Program-made: the position numbers and the translations under genes
The notes under the pieces: model-generated
The model's input: only the letters and a program-made list of their open reading frames with translations
The model's database searches: none
What the model was told of the DNA's origin: nothing
Assembly: GCA_028820505.1 (NCBI GenBank)
Contig: JAPPIT010000061.1
Coordinates: 19,667 to 83,666 of the forward strand
Direction: 5' to 3'
DNA: 64,000 bases
Source of the DNA: Defluviicoccus sp.
Lineage (GTDB): Bacteria; Pseudomonadota; Alphaproteobacteria; MPNO01
Shown: one piece after another, positions 26,833 through 34,811 of the stretch
How the letters are laid out: every line of letters starts with the position of its first letter
Numbering within the stretch: the first letter of the stretch is position 1

Positions 26833-28041
26833 TCAGAAGCCGAACCTGAGCTCCGCCCCGATGAAGCTGTCGCGCCGTCCGTCGTAGGTCAAATCCTTCC
26901 GGTCCGAGCTCAGGTTCACGATCCCTTCCAGGCGCATCGACCAGCTGTCCGACAGGCGGCGCTTCAGCTCCATGTTGAGCGCCCGGGAGTCATGGCGGAG
27001 GTCGCCCAGGATGCCCGCCACGAACTCCGTGCTCTGTACATCGTTGAACGCGAGCACGCCCATGACGAACAGGTCGTTCGCCCAGACGCTGGTGGCGCGG
27101 CGGCCGCGGCCGTCATAGTGCCACTCGGCGAGGAGGGTCAGGTCGGCCGCGGAACCGAAGGGCGCGTAGAGCGTGCGTTCCACGCCGACATTGAAGGCGT
27201 TGTAGTCCTCCTCCCGTCCCAGGAGATTGCGCGCGCCGCCGCGCCGAATGGCTTCCATCTTGTAGAGCCACGGGTCGGTCGTCAGCTGCGCATCGAGCCC
27301 GAATTGCCGGATCTGCTCGTAGTACGGGATCGGGGACGCGGATCGGCGGTCCGCGACGAACGAGGGTTCGCGGCTCGTTCCGACGAAGGCGCTCAGGCCG
27401 AAATCGAGCGCGCCCACGGCATTGCTGTAGCGAAACGCGAGATCGACGTGGCGCTCTTCGGCGCCGCTCTCGTAAAGGGCGTCCTCGTCGATCGCGCGGC
27501 CCGACCGATGGCGCCCGGTGCGGCCCGGGAACGTGCGCTTGCGGTGCCAGGGCAGCACAAACGATTCCGCGACGCCCCAGCCGCCGGAGACCGTGAGGTG
27601 CGCCATGGGCTGGCCCAGCTTGGGCCGGTCGCGCGGGTGCCCGAGCAGGTCCAGCTGGTTCACCACGTCCACGAGGTTGTTGAGCTCGGCCACGCCCCAG
27701 AAAACGCGGTCGAACCCCAGCCGAAGCTCCCAGGAATTCTCGCCCCAGTCCCCGAAGATCAGCATGTAGGCCTCGCGCAGGTCCCCCTGCGTGCGCCTGG
27801 AATCGGCGCTGTCGTATCGATAGAACGGGGTGAGGGCGAAGCCGGTTGCCGGCGCGGGCTCCCAGTAGAGGGTCGGCTCGACGGCCAGTCCCGCGGTGCT
27901 GGAGCGCTGTTCCGGGAAGGCCGGCGACTGCGGATACCACCGCCCCTGCAGCTTCAGGTCGCCGGACAGTTCGAGAGGCGCCGCCGCGGCGCCCGCGGCG
28001 GCCGTGAGCAGGAGGGCCGCGATTGCGACGCCCGATCGCAT
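26833..28041 (-). CDS. Outer-membrane beta-barrel protein
   Basis: 402 aa. A signal peptide covers residues 1-21 (MRSGVAIAALLLTAAAGAAAA). The rest alternates polar and hydrophobic residues with many aromatic strand ends and closes on a terminal Phe (FIGAELRFGF), the signature of a Gram-negative barrel. It resembles the DUF1302/alginate-export-like barrels that travel with LolA-like and MMPL genes. ATG overlaps the stop of the LolA-like gene (TGATG), so they are coupled. It could form the outer-membrane exit for material moved by the MMPL protein encoded divergently. Confidence 0.75.
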   Translation of the reverse strand: MRSGVAIAALLLTAAAGAAAAPLELSGDLKLQGRWYPQSPAFPEQRSSTAGLAVEPTLYWEPAPATGFALTPFYRYDSADSRRTQGDLREAYMLIFGDWGENSWELRLGFDRVFWGVAELNNLVDVVNQLDLLGHPRDRPKLGQPMAHLTVSGGWGVAESFVLPWHRKRTFPGRTGRHRSGRAIDEDALYESGAEERHVDLAFRYSNAVGALDFGLSAFVGTSREPSFVADRRSASPIPYYEQIRQFGLDAQLTTDPWLYKMEAIRRGGARNLLGREEDYNAFNVGVERTLYAPFGSAADLTLLAEWHYDGRGRRATSVWANDLFVMGVLAFNDVQSTEFVAGILGDLRHDSRALNMELKRRLSDSWSMRLEGIVNLSSDRKDLTYDGRRDSFIGAELRFGF

Positions 28042-28859
28042 CAGCGTACGCGTCGAAGCGCCGGCCGGGTGAATTCGCTGTCCTGGAGATTGTTGCGGAA
28101 CCGGAAATCGGTCCACTTGAGCACCGTGCTCGCGCCGGTCAGGTGGTTCTTCATCGTCTGTTGCCCGGCCCGCCAGTACCGGTCCAGATATTGCCGATAG
28201 TTCGCAAAAGTCAGCGTCTTCAGATGGGAGCCCTTCCGGTCGTAAAGCTCCATCTTCCAGGTTCGGCGCTCGCCCGTATCCTGCCAGACGATTTTGCGGC
28301 TGTATCCGGATTTCCTGTCCAGGGGAAATTGCTCGGTCACCGTGCAGTCGAGTTCGCCGCAAGGTTCGTCGCGAAGATATTTGTATGTGTATTCCTCCAC
28401 TTCGGGAGGGCTCATGTCTTCGTAGGAAAACTCGCTGCCCATGAACGACCCCGAACGCCGGGACGCGTTGATGCGTTTAACCCTTTTCAGCGCGGGCAGA
28501 TATAACCACTGGTCGTCCGGCGTGTTGGCGTGGGCGTGGGTCAGCAGCGCCGTCCCCGCGACGTCCCGCGGCCGATCGAACACGAACAGGCTCTTGTCGC
28601 CGTCTCCCCGCACCTCCAGGACCTTGAAGCGCATCTGGCGGACGCTTTCCCGGCCGTGCCGGTCGCGCAGCACCATCGTCATTCCGGCGGTGAAATCCCC
28701 GAAGCCCTCGTTGCGGGCGCTTGCGTCGCGCGCAATCCGCAGCCCCTTTTCCTCCGGCGTTTCTTCCCGGGCGAGGCCATGCGCGGCGGGCAGCAGGAAG
28801 CACGCCCATGCGAGAAGGAGGGCGCTGAACGAAATACCGCGGGTGCGCGGGATGGCCAT
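28041..28859 (-). CDS. LolA-like outer-membrane lipoprotein-sorting protein
   Basis: 272-aa periplasmic protein. A signal peptide covers residues about 1-29 (SFSALLLAWACFLLPAAHGLA), starting from MAIPRTRG. The mature part shows the pattern of the LolA-like family found beside MMPL exporters: RFKVLEVRGDGDKSLFVFDRP, GTALLTHAHANTPDDQWLYL, KRVKRINASRRSGSFMGSEF and YEDMSPPEVEEYTYKY. I use ATG 28859 rather than the longer frame to 28964, because the signal peptide then starts at the N-terminus. It is the first gene of a minus-strand trio with the barrel and halogenase, and probably ferries hydrophobic cargo across the periplasm. Confidence 0.82.
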   Translation of the reverse strand: MAIPRTRGISFSALLLAWACFLLPAAHGLAREETPEEKGLRIARDASARNEGFGDFTAGMTMVLRDRHGRESVRQMRFKVLEVRGDGDKSLFVFDRPRDVAGTALLTHAHANTPDDQWLYLPALKRVKRINASRRSGSFMGSEFSYEDMSPPEVEEYTYKYLRDEPCGELDCTVTEQFPLDRKSGYSRKIVWQDTGERRTWKMELYDRKGSHLKTLTFANYRQYLDRYWRAGQQTMKNHLTGASTVLKWTDFRFRNNLQDSEFTRPALRRVR

Positions 28860-29161
28860 GTTGCATTGTATCTCGCACCCCCGGAACAAATGAAGCGCCG
28901 GATTTGCCGGAAATCCCGGGACGCGTATTCGCGGCGTGGGATTCGCGATCCGGCGCCACCGCATCGAGCCGAACGGCGGCGGACGGTTATAACGAAGCCT
29001 TCTGCGCTATGTCCCCCAGCGTTATTGAATCATATACAAATAACATCATGCATAGACAAAAATGTAATGTTTCAATGTCTTGACCTTATTAAATCGTCAT
29101 GTCACGGTCGCCCGACCATGTGCTGGCGGGCCCGTCACGTGGAACGTCAAGGAGAATTGCG
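28860..29161. promoter_or_regulatory. Divergent regulatory region of the RiPP cluster
   Basis: A 302-base gap between the LolA-like gene (minus) and the NHLP precursor (plus). About 29020-29100 is strikingly AT-rich compared with the rest of the window. On the minus strand TTGTCT (29059-29054), 17 bases and TATATG (29036-29031) form a plausible sigma70 promoter for the LolA-like operon. For the precursor, TTGACC (29080-29085) is visible but without a good -10. A strong AAGGAG (29149-29154) lies 7 bases before the precursor ATG. No coding frame here is supported. Confidence 0.5.
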
Positions 29162-29413
29162 ATGAGAAGTGGCGACGAGATGCTGCAGCAGATTGTCGAG
29201 AAGTCCGCGCTGGACGCGGATTTCAGGCAACAGCTTCTGGCAGATCCGAAGACGACCATCAGCGCGGAGTTGGGCATTACCATTCCCGATTCCATGAACG
29301 TCGTGGTCCATGAGAGCGACATGCAGACGGTGCATCTCGCGTTGCCGCCGGACCCGAACATTACCGAGGAGCAGCTGGAAGCGATCTCGGCCGGTCTCTG
29401 CTGCTGCTGGTAG
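29162..29413 (+). CDS. NHLP-leader RiPP precursor peptide, core LCCCW
   Basis: 83 aa. Residues 1 to about 78 are a nitrile-hydratase-like leader (NHLP, TIGR03793 type): DADFRQQLLADPKTTI, SAELGITIPDSMNVVVHES and VHLALPPDPNITEEQLEAI. The peptide ends ISAG-LCCCW, so after leader cleavage only about five residues remain, with three consecutive Cys for cyclodehydration and a C-terminal Trp. Ala-Gly replaces the usual Gly-Gly before the core. The ribosome-binding site AAGGAG is strong. The product is secreted after modification by the fused cyclodehydratase encoded at 39097, and perhaps the halogenase (inference). The gene is followed by a stable hairpin. Confidence 0.88.
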   Translation: MRSGDEMLQQIVEKSALDADFRQQLLADPKTTISAELGITIPDSMNVVVHESDMQTVHLALPPDPNITEEQLEAISAGLCCCW

Positions 29414-29446
29414 ACCCGGCGGTCGGCGGATTTTGCGTTCGTGCAT

Positions 29447-29480
29447 GGCTCGAACCGGCTTGTCGACGCCGGTTCGAACC
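29447..29480 (+). terminator. Stem-loop after precursor gene (attenuator or processing hairpin)
   Basis: GGCTCGAACCGGC (29447-29459) pairs with GCCGGTTCGAACC (29468-29480), a 13-bp stem with one G-T pair and an 8-base loop. No U-run follows. It lies between the precursor stop and the MMPL start, where RiPP operons often carry partial terminators or RNA-stabilising hairpins that make the precursor more abundant than downstream proteins. Confidence 0.55.
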
Positions 29481-29527
29481 TTGACGTATAGAAACTTCTC
29501 GAACGGGACGCGGGCGGCGCCGGTCCC

Positions 29528-31876
29528 GTGGACGAGCGTGGCATAACGAGAGGTCGATTCGCCGCCCGATTTGCCGAACGGGTGCTCTCGGCCCGTTGGG
29601 CGGTCATCCTGATCGCGCTGCTCTTGGTTGCGGCCGCGGGGAGCGGCATTGCCCGGCTCGAATTCTCGGCCAATTACCGCATCTTCTTCGACGGCGACAA
29701 TCCGCAGCTTCTGGCGCTGGAAGCGCTAGAGAACACGTACGGGAAGAACGAAAATCTCGTCTTCCTGATCGTTCCGGACGACGGTGACGCCACGTCCGAA
29801 AGCGCGCTCGCCGCCGCCGTCTGGCTCACGGACAAGGCCTGGCGGACGCCCTATTCGAGGCGTGTCGACTCGCTCGCCAATTTTCAATACACGACCGCCG
29901 ACGGCGACGATTTGTACGTGCGGGACCTCGTCGACCCGCAAGAGCTGAACCGGGCGGAAACCCGGGCGCGAATCCGCGCCGTGGCCTCGTCCGACCCGCG
30001 TATCGCGGGCAGCATGCTGGCCCGGAACGCCGATGTCAGCGTCGTGAACGTCACCGTCGAACTGCCCGAGGAAGGCCTGCTGGAGGCCGTGGCCGAGGTT
30101 GCCGAATTCGGCAGATCGGCCGCCGCGGAGGCGGAAGAGCGTTTCCCCGGCATAGACCTCCGCCTCGTCGGCACGGTCATGGTCAACCAGACCTTCCTGG
30201 AAGCCTCGATCGAGAGCCAGATGATCTTCCTGCCCGCGAGCCTTCTGCTCATGGCCCTGGTCCTTGGCGTCCTCACCCGGGGCTGGGCGGGGGTGGCGGC
30301 GACCGGGGCGGTGATCGTCTTTTCCATTCTCGCGTCGATGGGGCTCGGCATATGGGCCGGCCTTCCGTTTTCCCCGCCGGTCTCGCCGGCCCCGACCATC
30401 GTCCTGATGATCGTCGTGGCGAACTGCGTGCACCTGCTGGTGAGCCTGCAGCAATCCCTGCGCGCGGGGGCCTCGAAGCACGATGCGATCGTGGAATCGA
30501 TCGGGCTCAACCTGACCCCGGTGTTTCTGGCCAGCCTCACGACGGCGCTGGGTTTCCTGAGCATGAACTTCTCCGAGGTGCCGCCCTATCGTCATCTCGG
30601 CAACTTCGTCGCTATCGGGATCGCCGCCTGCTTCATCCTCTCCGTCACCTTCATGCCGGCGCTGCTTTCGCTTCTCCCCTTGCGCGCCCCGAGGGACCGC
30701 GGGCGCCGCGGACCCACGATGAACGCGCTGGCGGGATCCGTGTTGCGCCACAGAAAGCCGCTGCTCTGGGGATGGGCGGCGATCGTGGCCCTGATGGCGG
30801 TGGCCATTCCGCGCAACGAGCTGAACGACGTGTTGGCCCATTTCTTCGACAAGAGCGTCGAATTCCGGCAGGACACGGATTTCATGGACGAACGGCTGAG
30901 CGGCAATACCCTGCTCGAATACTCGCTTCACGCACCGGTCGAGGGCGGCGTCACCGATCCCGGTTTCCTCGCGGACGTCTCGAATTTCGCGGCGTGGTTC
31001 CGGAAGCAGCCCCCGGTACGCCACGTTTCGGCGATCACCGACACCTTCCGGCAACTCAACAAGAGCATGAACGGCGACGACCCGGACGCCTACCGGATCC
31101 CGGAAAGCAAGCCGCTGGCGGCGCAATATTTGTTGCTCTACGAGCTCTCGCTTCCCGAGGGGCTGAACCTGAACAACCGGATCGACAGATCCAGGTCGGC
31201 CACGCGCGTGACCGTATCGGCGGAGACGCTGTCTTCGAAAGAGCTGCTCGAACTGAACGCCCGCGCCCAGGCCTGGCTGAAGGAAAACGCGCCGCAAGTC
31301 GCGGACGTCAACAGCACCGGCCCCTCGGCGCTGTTCGCCTATATCGGGCAGCGCAACATCCGCGCCATGGCGGTCGGCACCGTCGTCGTGCTGCTGGCCA
31401 TTTCCGGCATTCTCCTCGTCGCCCTGCGATCGCTGCGGCTGGGCCTGATAAGCATCGTTCCCAACCTGGTTCCCGCGGTGCTCGGCCTGGGCGTCTGGGG
31501 GCTGACGGTCGGACAGGTCGGGCTGTCGCTGTCGGTGGTGGTGGCCATGACGGTGGGGATCGTCGTCGACGACACGGTGCATTTCCTCAGCAAGTACCGG
31601 CGCGCGCGGCTGGAATACGGGCACGGCCCGGAAGACGCGGTTCGCTACGCCTTCGACACGGCGGGGCGGGCCGTGTTCACCACCACGGTCGTGCTGGTGG
31701 CCGGTTTCCTGATCCTGGTGTTTTCCCCGTTCGTTCCCACCGCGCAGGTGGGGGTCCTGACCGCGACGATCATCTTCTTCGCGCTGATCGCCGACCTGTC
31801 CCTCCTGCCGGCGCTGCTGACGGCGCTGGACCGGCGTTCGGAAGCGCGCGCCGGCCCGGTCGAGCCGGCCGCATGA
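29528..31876 (+). CDS. MMPL/RND-superfamily exporter
   Basis: 782-aa inner-membrane transporter with two repeated halves of one plus about five TM helices and a large periplasmic loop each. TM1 is near residues 22-42 (WAVILIALLLVAAAGSGIARL). The second half starts at KPLLWGWAAIVALMAVAIP and ends with a sterol-sensing-like block containing MTVGIVVDDTVHFLSKYRRA (conserved paired Asp, DD) and FTTTVVLVAGFLIL. The start is GTG 29528. MMPL, LolA-like and a barrel form a recurring set, here split across the divergent promoter. It may move the RiPP product or a lipid; the direction and cargo are inferred. Confidence 0.85.
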   Translation: MDERGITRGRFAARFAERVLSARWAVILIALLLVAAAGSGIARLEFSANYRIFFDGDNPQLLALEALENTYGKNENLVFLIVPDDGDATSESALAAAVWLTDKAWRTPYSRRVDSLANFQYTTADGDDLYVRDLVDPQELNRAETRARIRAVASSDPRIAGSMLARNADVSVVNVTVELPEEGLLEAVAEVAEFGRSAAAEAEERFPGIDLRLVGTVMVNQTFLEASIESQMIFLPASLLLMALVLGVLTRGWAGVAATGAVIVFSILASMGLGIWAGLPFSPPVSPAPTIVLMIVVANCVHLLVSLQQSLRAGASKHDAIVESIGLNLTPVFLASLTTALGFLSMNFSEVPPYRHLGNFVAIGIAACFILSVTFMPALLSLLPLRAPRDRGRRGPTMNALAGSVLRHRKPLLWGWAAIVALMAVAIPRNELNDVLAHFFDKSVEFRQDTDFMDERLSGNTLLEYSLHAPVEGGVTDPGFLADVSNFAAWFRKQPPVRHVSAITDTFRQLNKSMNGDDPDAYRIPESKPLAAQYLLLYELSLPEGLNLNNRIDRSRSATRVTVSAETLSSKELLELNARAQAWLKENAPQVADVNSTGPSALFAYIGQRNIRAMAVGTVVVLLAISGILLVALRSLRLGLISIVPNLVPAVLGLGVWGLTVGQVGLSLSVVVAMTVGIVVDDTVHFLSKYRRARLEYGHGPEDAVRYAFDTAGRAVFTTTVVLVAGFLILVFSPFVPTAQVGVLTATIIFFALIADLSLLPALLTALDRRSEARAGPVEPAA

Positions 31877-31944
31877 CCCATCGCCGAAAAGGCGCCGGAA
31901 GGCGGGAACCGGGGTGCCCGAGGTCCGGGAATCCCAGGTTCCCC

Positions 31945-31975
31945 TTGACCTCGACCCGACAAGATTGCATATGAT
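31945..31975 (+). promoter_or_regulatory. Candidate promoter before the HlyD-like/ABC genes
   Basis: TTGACC (31945-31950) is followed by TATGAT (31970-31975) at 19 bases, or CATATG at 17 bases. The position in the 171-base gap after the MMPL gene would give the exporter genes their own transcript. The spacing is not ideal, so it is tentative. Confidence 0.4.
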
Positions 31976-31987
31976 CTGACCAATTTT

Positions 31988-32011
31988 CGCTCAAGACGAG
32001 CGAGATTTTTT
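31988..32011 (+). terminator. Small hairpin with T-run
   Basis: CGCTC (31988-31992), loop AAGAC and GAGCG (31998-32002) are followed by AGATTTTTT. It looks like a weak rho-independent terminator for the MMPL transcript. Because it also lies just after the candidate promoter at 31945-31975 it could instead attenuate the exporter genes. The stem is only 5 bp. Confidence 0.45.
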
Positions 32012-32047
32012 GTCTTTTCCATCGCAACGACAAGGCGGCAGGCGGTC

Positions 32048-32599
32048 GTGTTCAACAATCCCCTGGACTCGTTTCACAACACTGTGGCCGAAGCGAAGGA
32101 AGAACGCGAACAACTCGACCGCCTGCTGACGATTTCCACGCCGCGGGAGCGTTTGCTTGTCGGCGTAATCGCCGCATTGCTCGTCATTCTCGCGGTATGG
32201 TTGTTCTTCGGTACCGTATCCCGTAGCGTCGCGGTAAACGGCGTCCTGGTGGAGCCCGACGCAACTTCGCTCGCGGACAACCGCTCCGTGCAGGCGGTCG
32301 TCTGGGTGTCGAGCGGCGTAGCGCCGCGCGTCGGAACCGGGATGCGGGCGCTGATAGAGCTGCATGAGACGGACGGGAAAGCGGACGCGCTCGACGGAAA
32401 GATCGTGGAAATTTCGATCGTGCCCTTGCCCCGGCGGCTGACGACGCTCAAGTCACCGGCGCCGATGTCCGTCCGCCGCGTCGTCATCTCGCTCGACAAG
32501 AGCGCCGATGTCGCGCCGCTTGCAGGCAGGGAATGCCGGATCGTCATCGAAACGGGCAGGCAATCTCCGATCGCGCTTCTGTTGGCGAGGCAATCGTAA
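32048..32599 (+). CDS. Short HlyD-like membrane-fusion protein (NHLM type)
   Basis: 183 aa, GTG start. A cytoplasmic N-terminus with charged helix (FNNPLDSFHNTVAEAKEEREQ) is followed by one TM at about residues 37-56 (LVGVIAALLVILAVWLFFGT) and SVAVNGVLVEPD, as in NHLM bacteriocin HlyD proteins (TIGR03794, about 400 aa). The long coiled-coil hairpin and lipoyl halves are missing; only beta-rich segments remain (VQAVVWVSSG, GTGMRALIELHE, GREVRI-like GRECRIVIETG). The reading frame has no sign of a frameshift and the next gene starts 1 base after the stop, so it looks like a genuinely reduced adaptor. Likely partner of the two ABC exporters. Confidence 0.72.
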   Translation: MFNNPLDSFHNTVAEAKEEREQLDRLLTISTPRERLLVGVIAALLVILAVWLFFGTVSRSVAVNGVLVEPDATSLADNRSVQAVVWVSSGVAPRVGTGMRALIELHETDGKADALDGKIVEISIVPLPRRLTTLKSPAPMSVRRVVISLDKSADVAPLAGRECRIVIETGRQSPIALLLARQS

Positions 32600-32600
32600 G

Positions 32601-34811
32601 ATGTCGCAGCGCGCCTCCAAGGAGGACAAAAGCAAGGCCGCCCCGGACACATCGAAACGAAGAGTAACAACGCCGGTTCTGTTGCAGATGCATGCATCGG
32701 AATGCGGCGCCGCCTGTCTCGGCAGCGTACTGGCCTATTTCGGACGCTGGGTGCCGCTTTCCGAATTGCGCGAAAAATGCGAGGTAAGCCGCGACGGCAG
32801 CAGCGCCGCGAGCATCCTGCGCGCTTCCAGACACTACGGTCTCGAATGCAACGGGCTCAGCATCCGCGCCGAACAGCTCAAGAAACTGCAGCTGCCCCTG
32901 ATATTGTTTTGGCAATTCAGTCATTTCGTCGTTTTCGAAGGCTTCGACGGCCGCAACTATTACCTCAACGATCCGTCTACCGGACGACGCAGGCTTTCCG
33001 CCGACGAGTTCGACAAGAGCTACAGCGGCATCGCGCTGCGATTCGAGCGCGGCGACGATTTCGCTCCCGGTGGAGAGCCGCCCGGTCTGTTCGCGCAATT
33101 GGGCAATCTGCTCGGCGGATCGTGGAACGTGCTTACCGGGGTAATTGCGTGCGGCGTGATGCTGACGTTGCTGGCGCTTATCGTTCCCGCGTCTCTCTCC
33201 GTTTTCGTGGACGATGTTTTGGATCACCACGGGCCGTGGGGCGGGCTGGTGGCGGCCCTCATTGGCGGCGGCGTCCTGGTTTACGTCCTGTCGCTGCTCA
33301 AGCACCGGTTCCTGAAGCGGCTCTCGATCCGGATTTCGGTGATCGGTTACAGCCGCGGCCTGTCGCGCCTGCTGCGGCTGCCGGTGGAATTCTTCGAACA
33401 CAGGCTGGCGGGCGATCTGACCGATCGGGTCTCCTCCATCGACAGGATCGCGAAAAATCTGACGGACCGGTTTCTGGTGCTCCTTGTCGACATGGCGATG
33501 AGCGCGGTTCTGGTGGCCGCGATGCTGGTCTACGATGCCCTGCTCACGCTGATCGTGCTGTTGCTGGCGGTTCTGCACGGCCTGCTCGCCCACCTCCTCA
33601 ACCGGCTTCGGGCCGTTCGAAGCCAGGCGATGAGGCGCGAGCAGGGGCTGCTGATCGGCGTCGGCATGCAGATGCTGCGTCCTGCGGACAATTTGCGCAT
33701 GACGGGGGCCGACGACCGGTTCTTCTCGCGCTGGAGCGGTCAGCAGGCGCGCGAGCTGCATGCGCGCCAGCTCTATTCCGAACTGGCGTCGGTCAATACC
33801 GCGCTCCCGGGCCTGATCGCCGCGCTCCGCGGCGCGGCGATCCTGGGCATCGGGGGAAGCCTGGTCCTGGCGGGGGAAATGACGCTCGGGACGCTCGTCG
33901 GTTTCTATATCCTGGCGGAGATGTTTCTGGCGCCCGTGGGGCGCTTCCTGGAGTTCGCCGACAGGCGCCAGGCGCTGGCGACCGATCTGCAGCGTCTCGA
34001 CGACATCTCCAGGACCGCCGAAGACCCCGTGTTCAGCCGCCGCGACCCGGAATCGGAGTCGATCCCCACGTTCAACGGCCGGCTCCAGCTCGCGGACCAG
34101 CTCGAGCTGAGGAACGTCACCTTCGGTTTCAACAGGAGCCGGCCGCCCCTGATAAAGGACTTCAACCTCACGATCGCGCCCGGGCAGCGGGTTGCGGTCG
34201 TCGGTCCCAGCGGTTCCGGCAAATCGACCCTGGCGCGCCTGGTTTCCGGTGTCTATCAGCCATGGTCGGGCGAAATCCTGTTCGACGGCCATCCGCGGGA
34301 CGAGATTCCCGAGGAAGTGCTGCGCCAGTCCGTTTCCATGGTGGATCAGGAAGTCGTGCTGTTCTCCGCGTCGCTCCGCGACAACATCACCCTGTTGAAC
34401 CCGGCCGTTCCGGACGAGGCCATCTTCGCAGCGACGCGAGACGCCCAGATCCACGACGAAATCCTGCTCAGGCCGCACGGATATTCGACCCCTGTCGAGG
34501 AAGGCGGGGCGAATTTCAGCGGCGGCCAGCAGCAAAGGCTGGAAATCGCCCGCGCGCTGGTGGGCAATCCGACGGTGCTCATCCTTGACGAGGCGACGAG
34601 CGCTCTCGATGCCGCGACGGAGGAGCATGTCGACGACGCCCTGCGGCGCCGCGGCGTCACCTGCCTGATCGTGGCGCACCGGCTGAGCACGGTGCGGGAT
34701 TGCGACGAAATCATCGTGCTGGACAAGGGCGTCGAAGTGCAGCGCGGCACGCACGAAGAGCTGATCGCGGACCGGGACGGCACGTACTACAGGCTCGTCA
34801 GGTCGGGCTGA
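32601..34811 (+). CDS. NHLM-type ABC exporter with C39 peptidase domain
   Basis: 736 aa. The N-terminal C39 protease has Cys35 in ASECGAACLG, His108 in SHFVVFEGF and Asp124 in LNDPSTG, all three catalytic residues. Six TM helices lie at about 170-420. The nucleotide-binding domain has Walker A VGPSGSGKST, signature FSGGQQQRLEIARAL, Walker B VLILDEATSALD and the H-loop IVAHRLST. It matches the NHLM_micro_ABC1 group (TIGR03796), which removes NHLP leaders and exports the core. Start ATG 32601; the stop overlaps the next gene (TGATG). It should cleave after ISAG of the precursor. Confidence 0.93.
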   Translation: MSQRASKEDKSKAAPDTSKRRVTTPVLLQMHASECGAACLGSVLAYFGRWVPLSELREKCEVSRDGSSAASILRASRHYGLECNGLSIRAEQLKKLQLPLILFWQFSHFVVFEGFDGRNYYLNDPSTGRRRLSADEFDKSYSGIALRFERGDDFAPGGEPPGLFAQLGNLLGGSWNVLTGVIACGVMLTLLALIVPASLSVFVDDVLDHHGPWGGLVAALIGGGVLVYVLSLLKHRFLKRLSIRISVIGYSRGLSRLLRLPVEFFEHRLAGDLTDRVSSIDRIAKNLTDRFLVLLVDMAMSAVLVAAMLVYDALLTLIVLLLAVLHGLLAHLLNRLRAVRSQAMRREQGLLIGVGMQMLRPADNLRMTGADDRFFSRWSGQQARELHARQLYSELASVNTALPGLIAALRGAAILGIGGSLVLAGEMTLGTLVGFYILAEMFLAPVGRFLEFADRRQALATDLQRLDDISRTAEDPVFSRRDPESESIPTFNGRLQLADQLELRNVTFGFNRSRPPLIKDFNLTIAPGQRVAVVGPSGSGKSTLARLVSGVYQPWSGEILFDGHPRDEIPEEVLRQSVSMVDQEVVLFSASLRDNITLLNPAVPDEAIFAATRDAQIHDEILLRPHGYSTPVEEGGANFSGGQQQRLEIARALVGNPTVLILDEATSALDAATEEHVDDALRRRGVTCLIVAHRLSTVRDCDEIIVLDKGVEVQRGTHEELIADRDGTYYRLVRSG

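Noticed and set aside
29726..31624. Long minus-strand frame opposite the MMPL gene, and similar mirrors opposite dnaX, the ABC exporters and yidC
   Set aside because: His/Arg/Gln-rich translations without motifs, typical antisense shadows of high-GC coding sequence.
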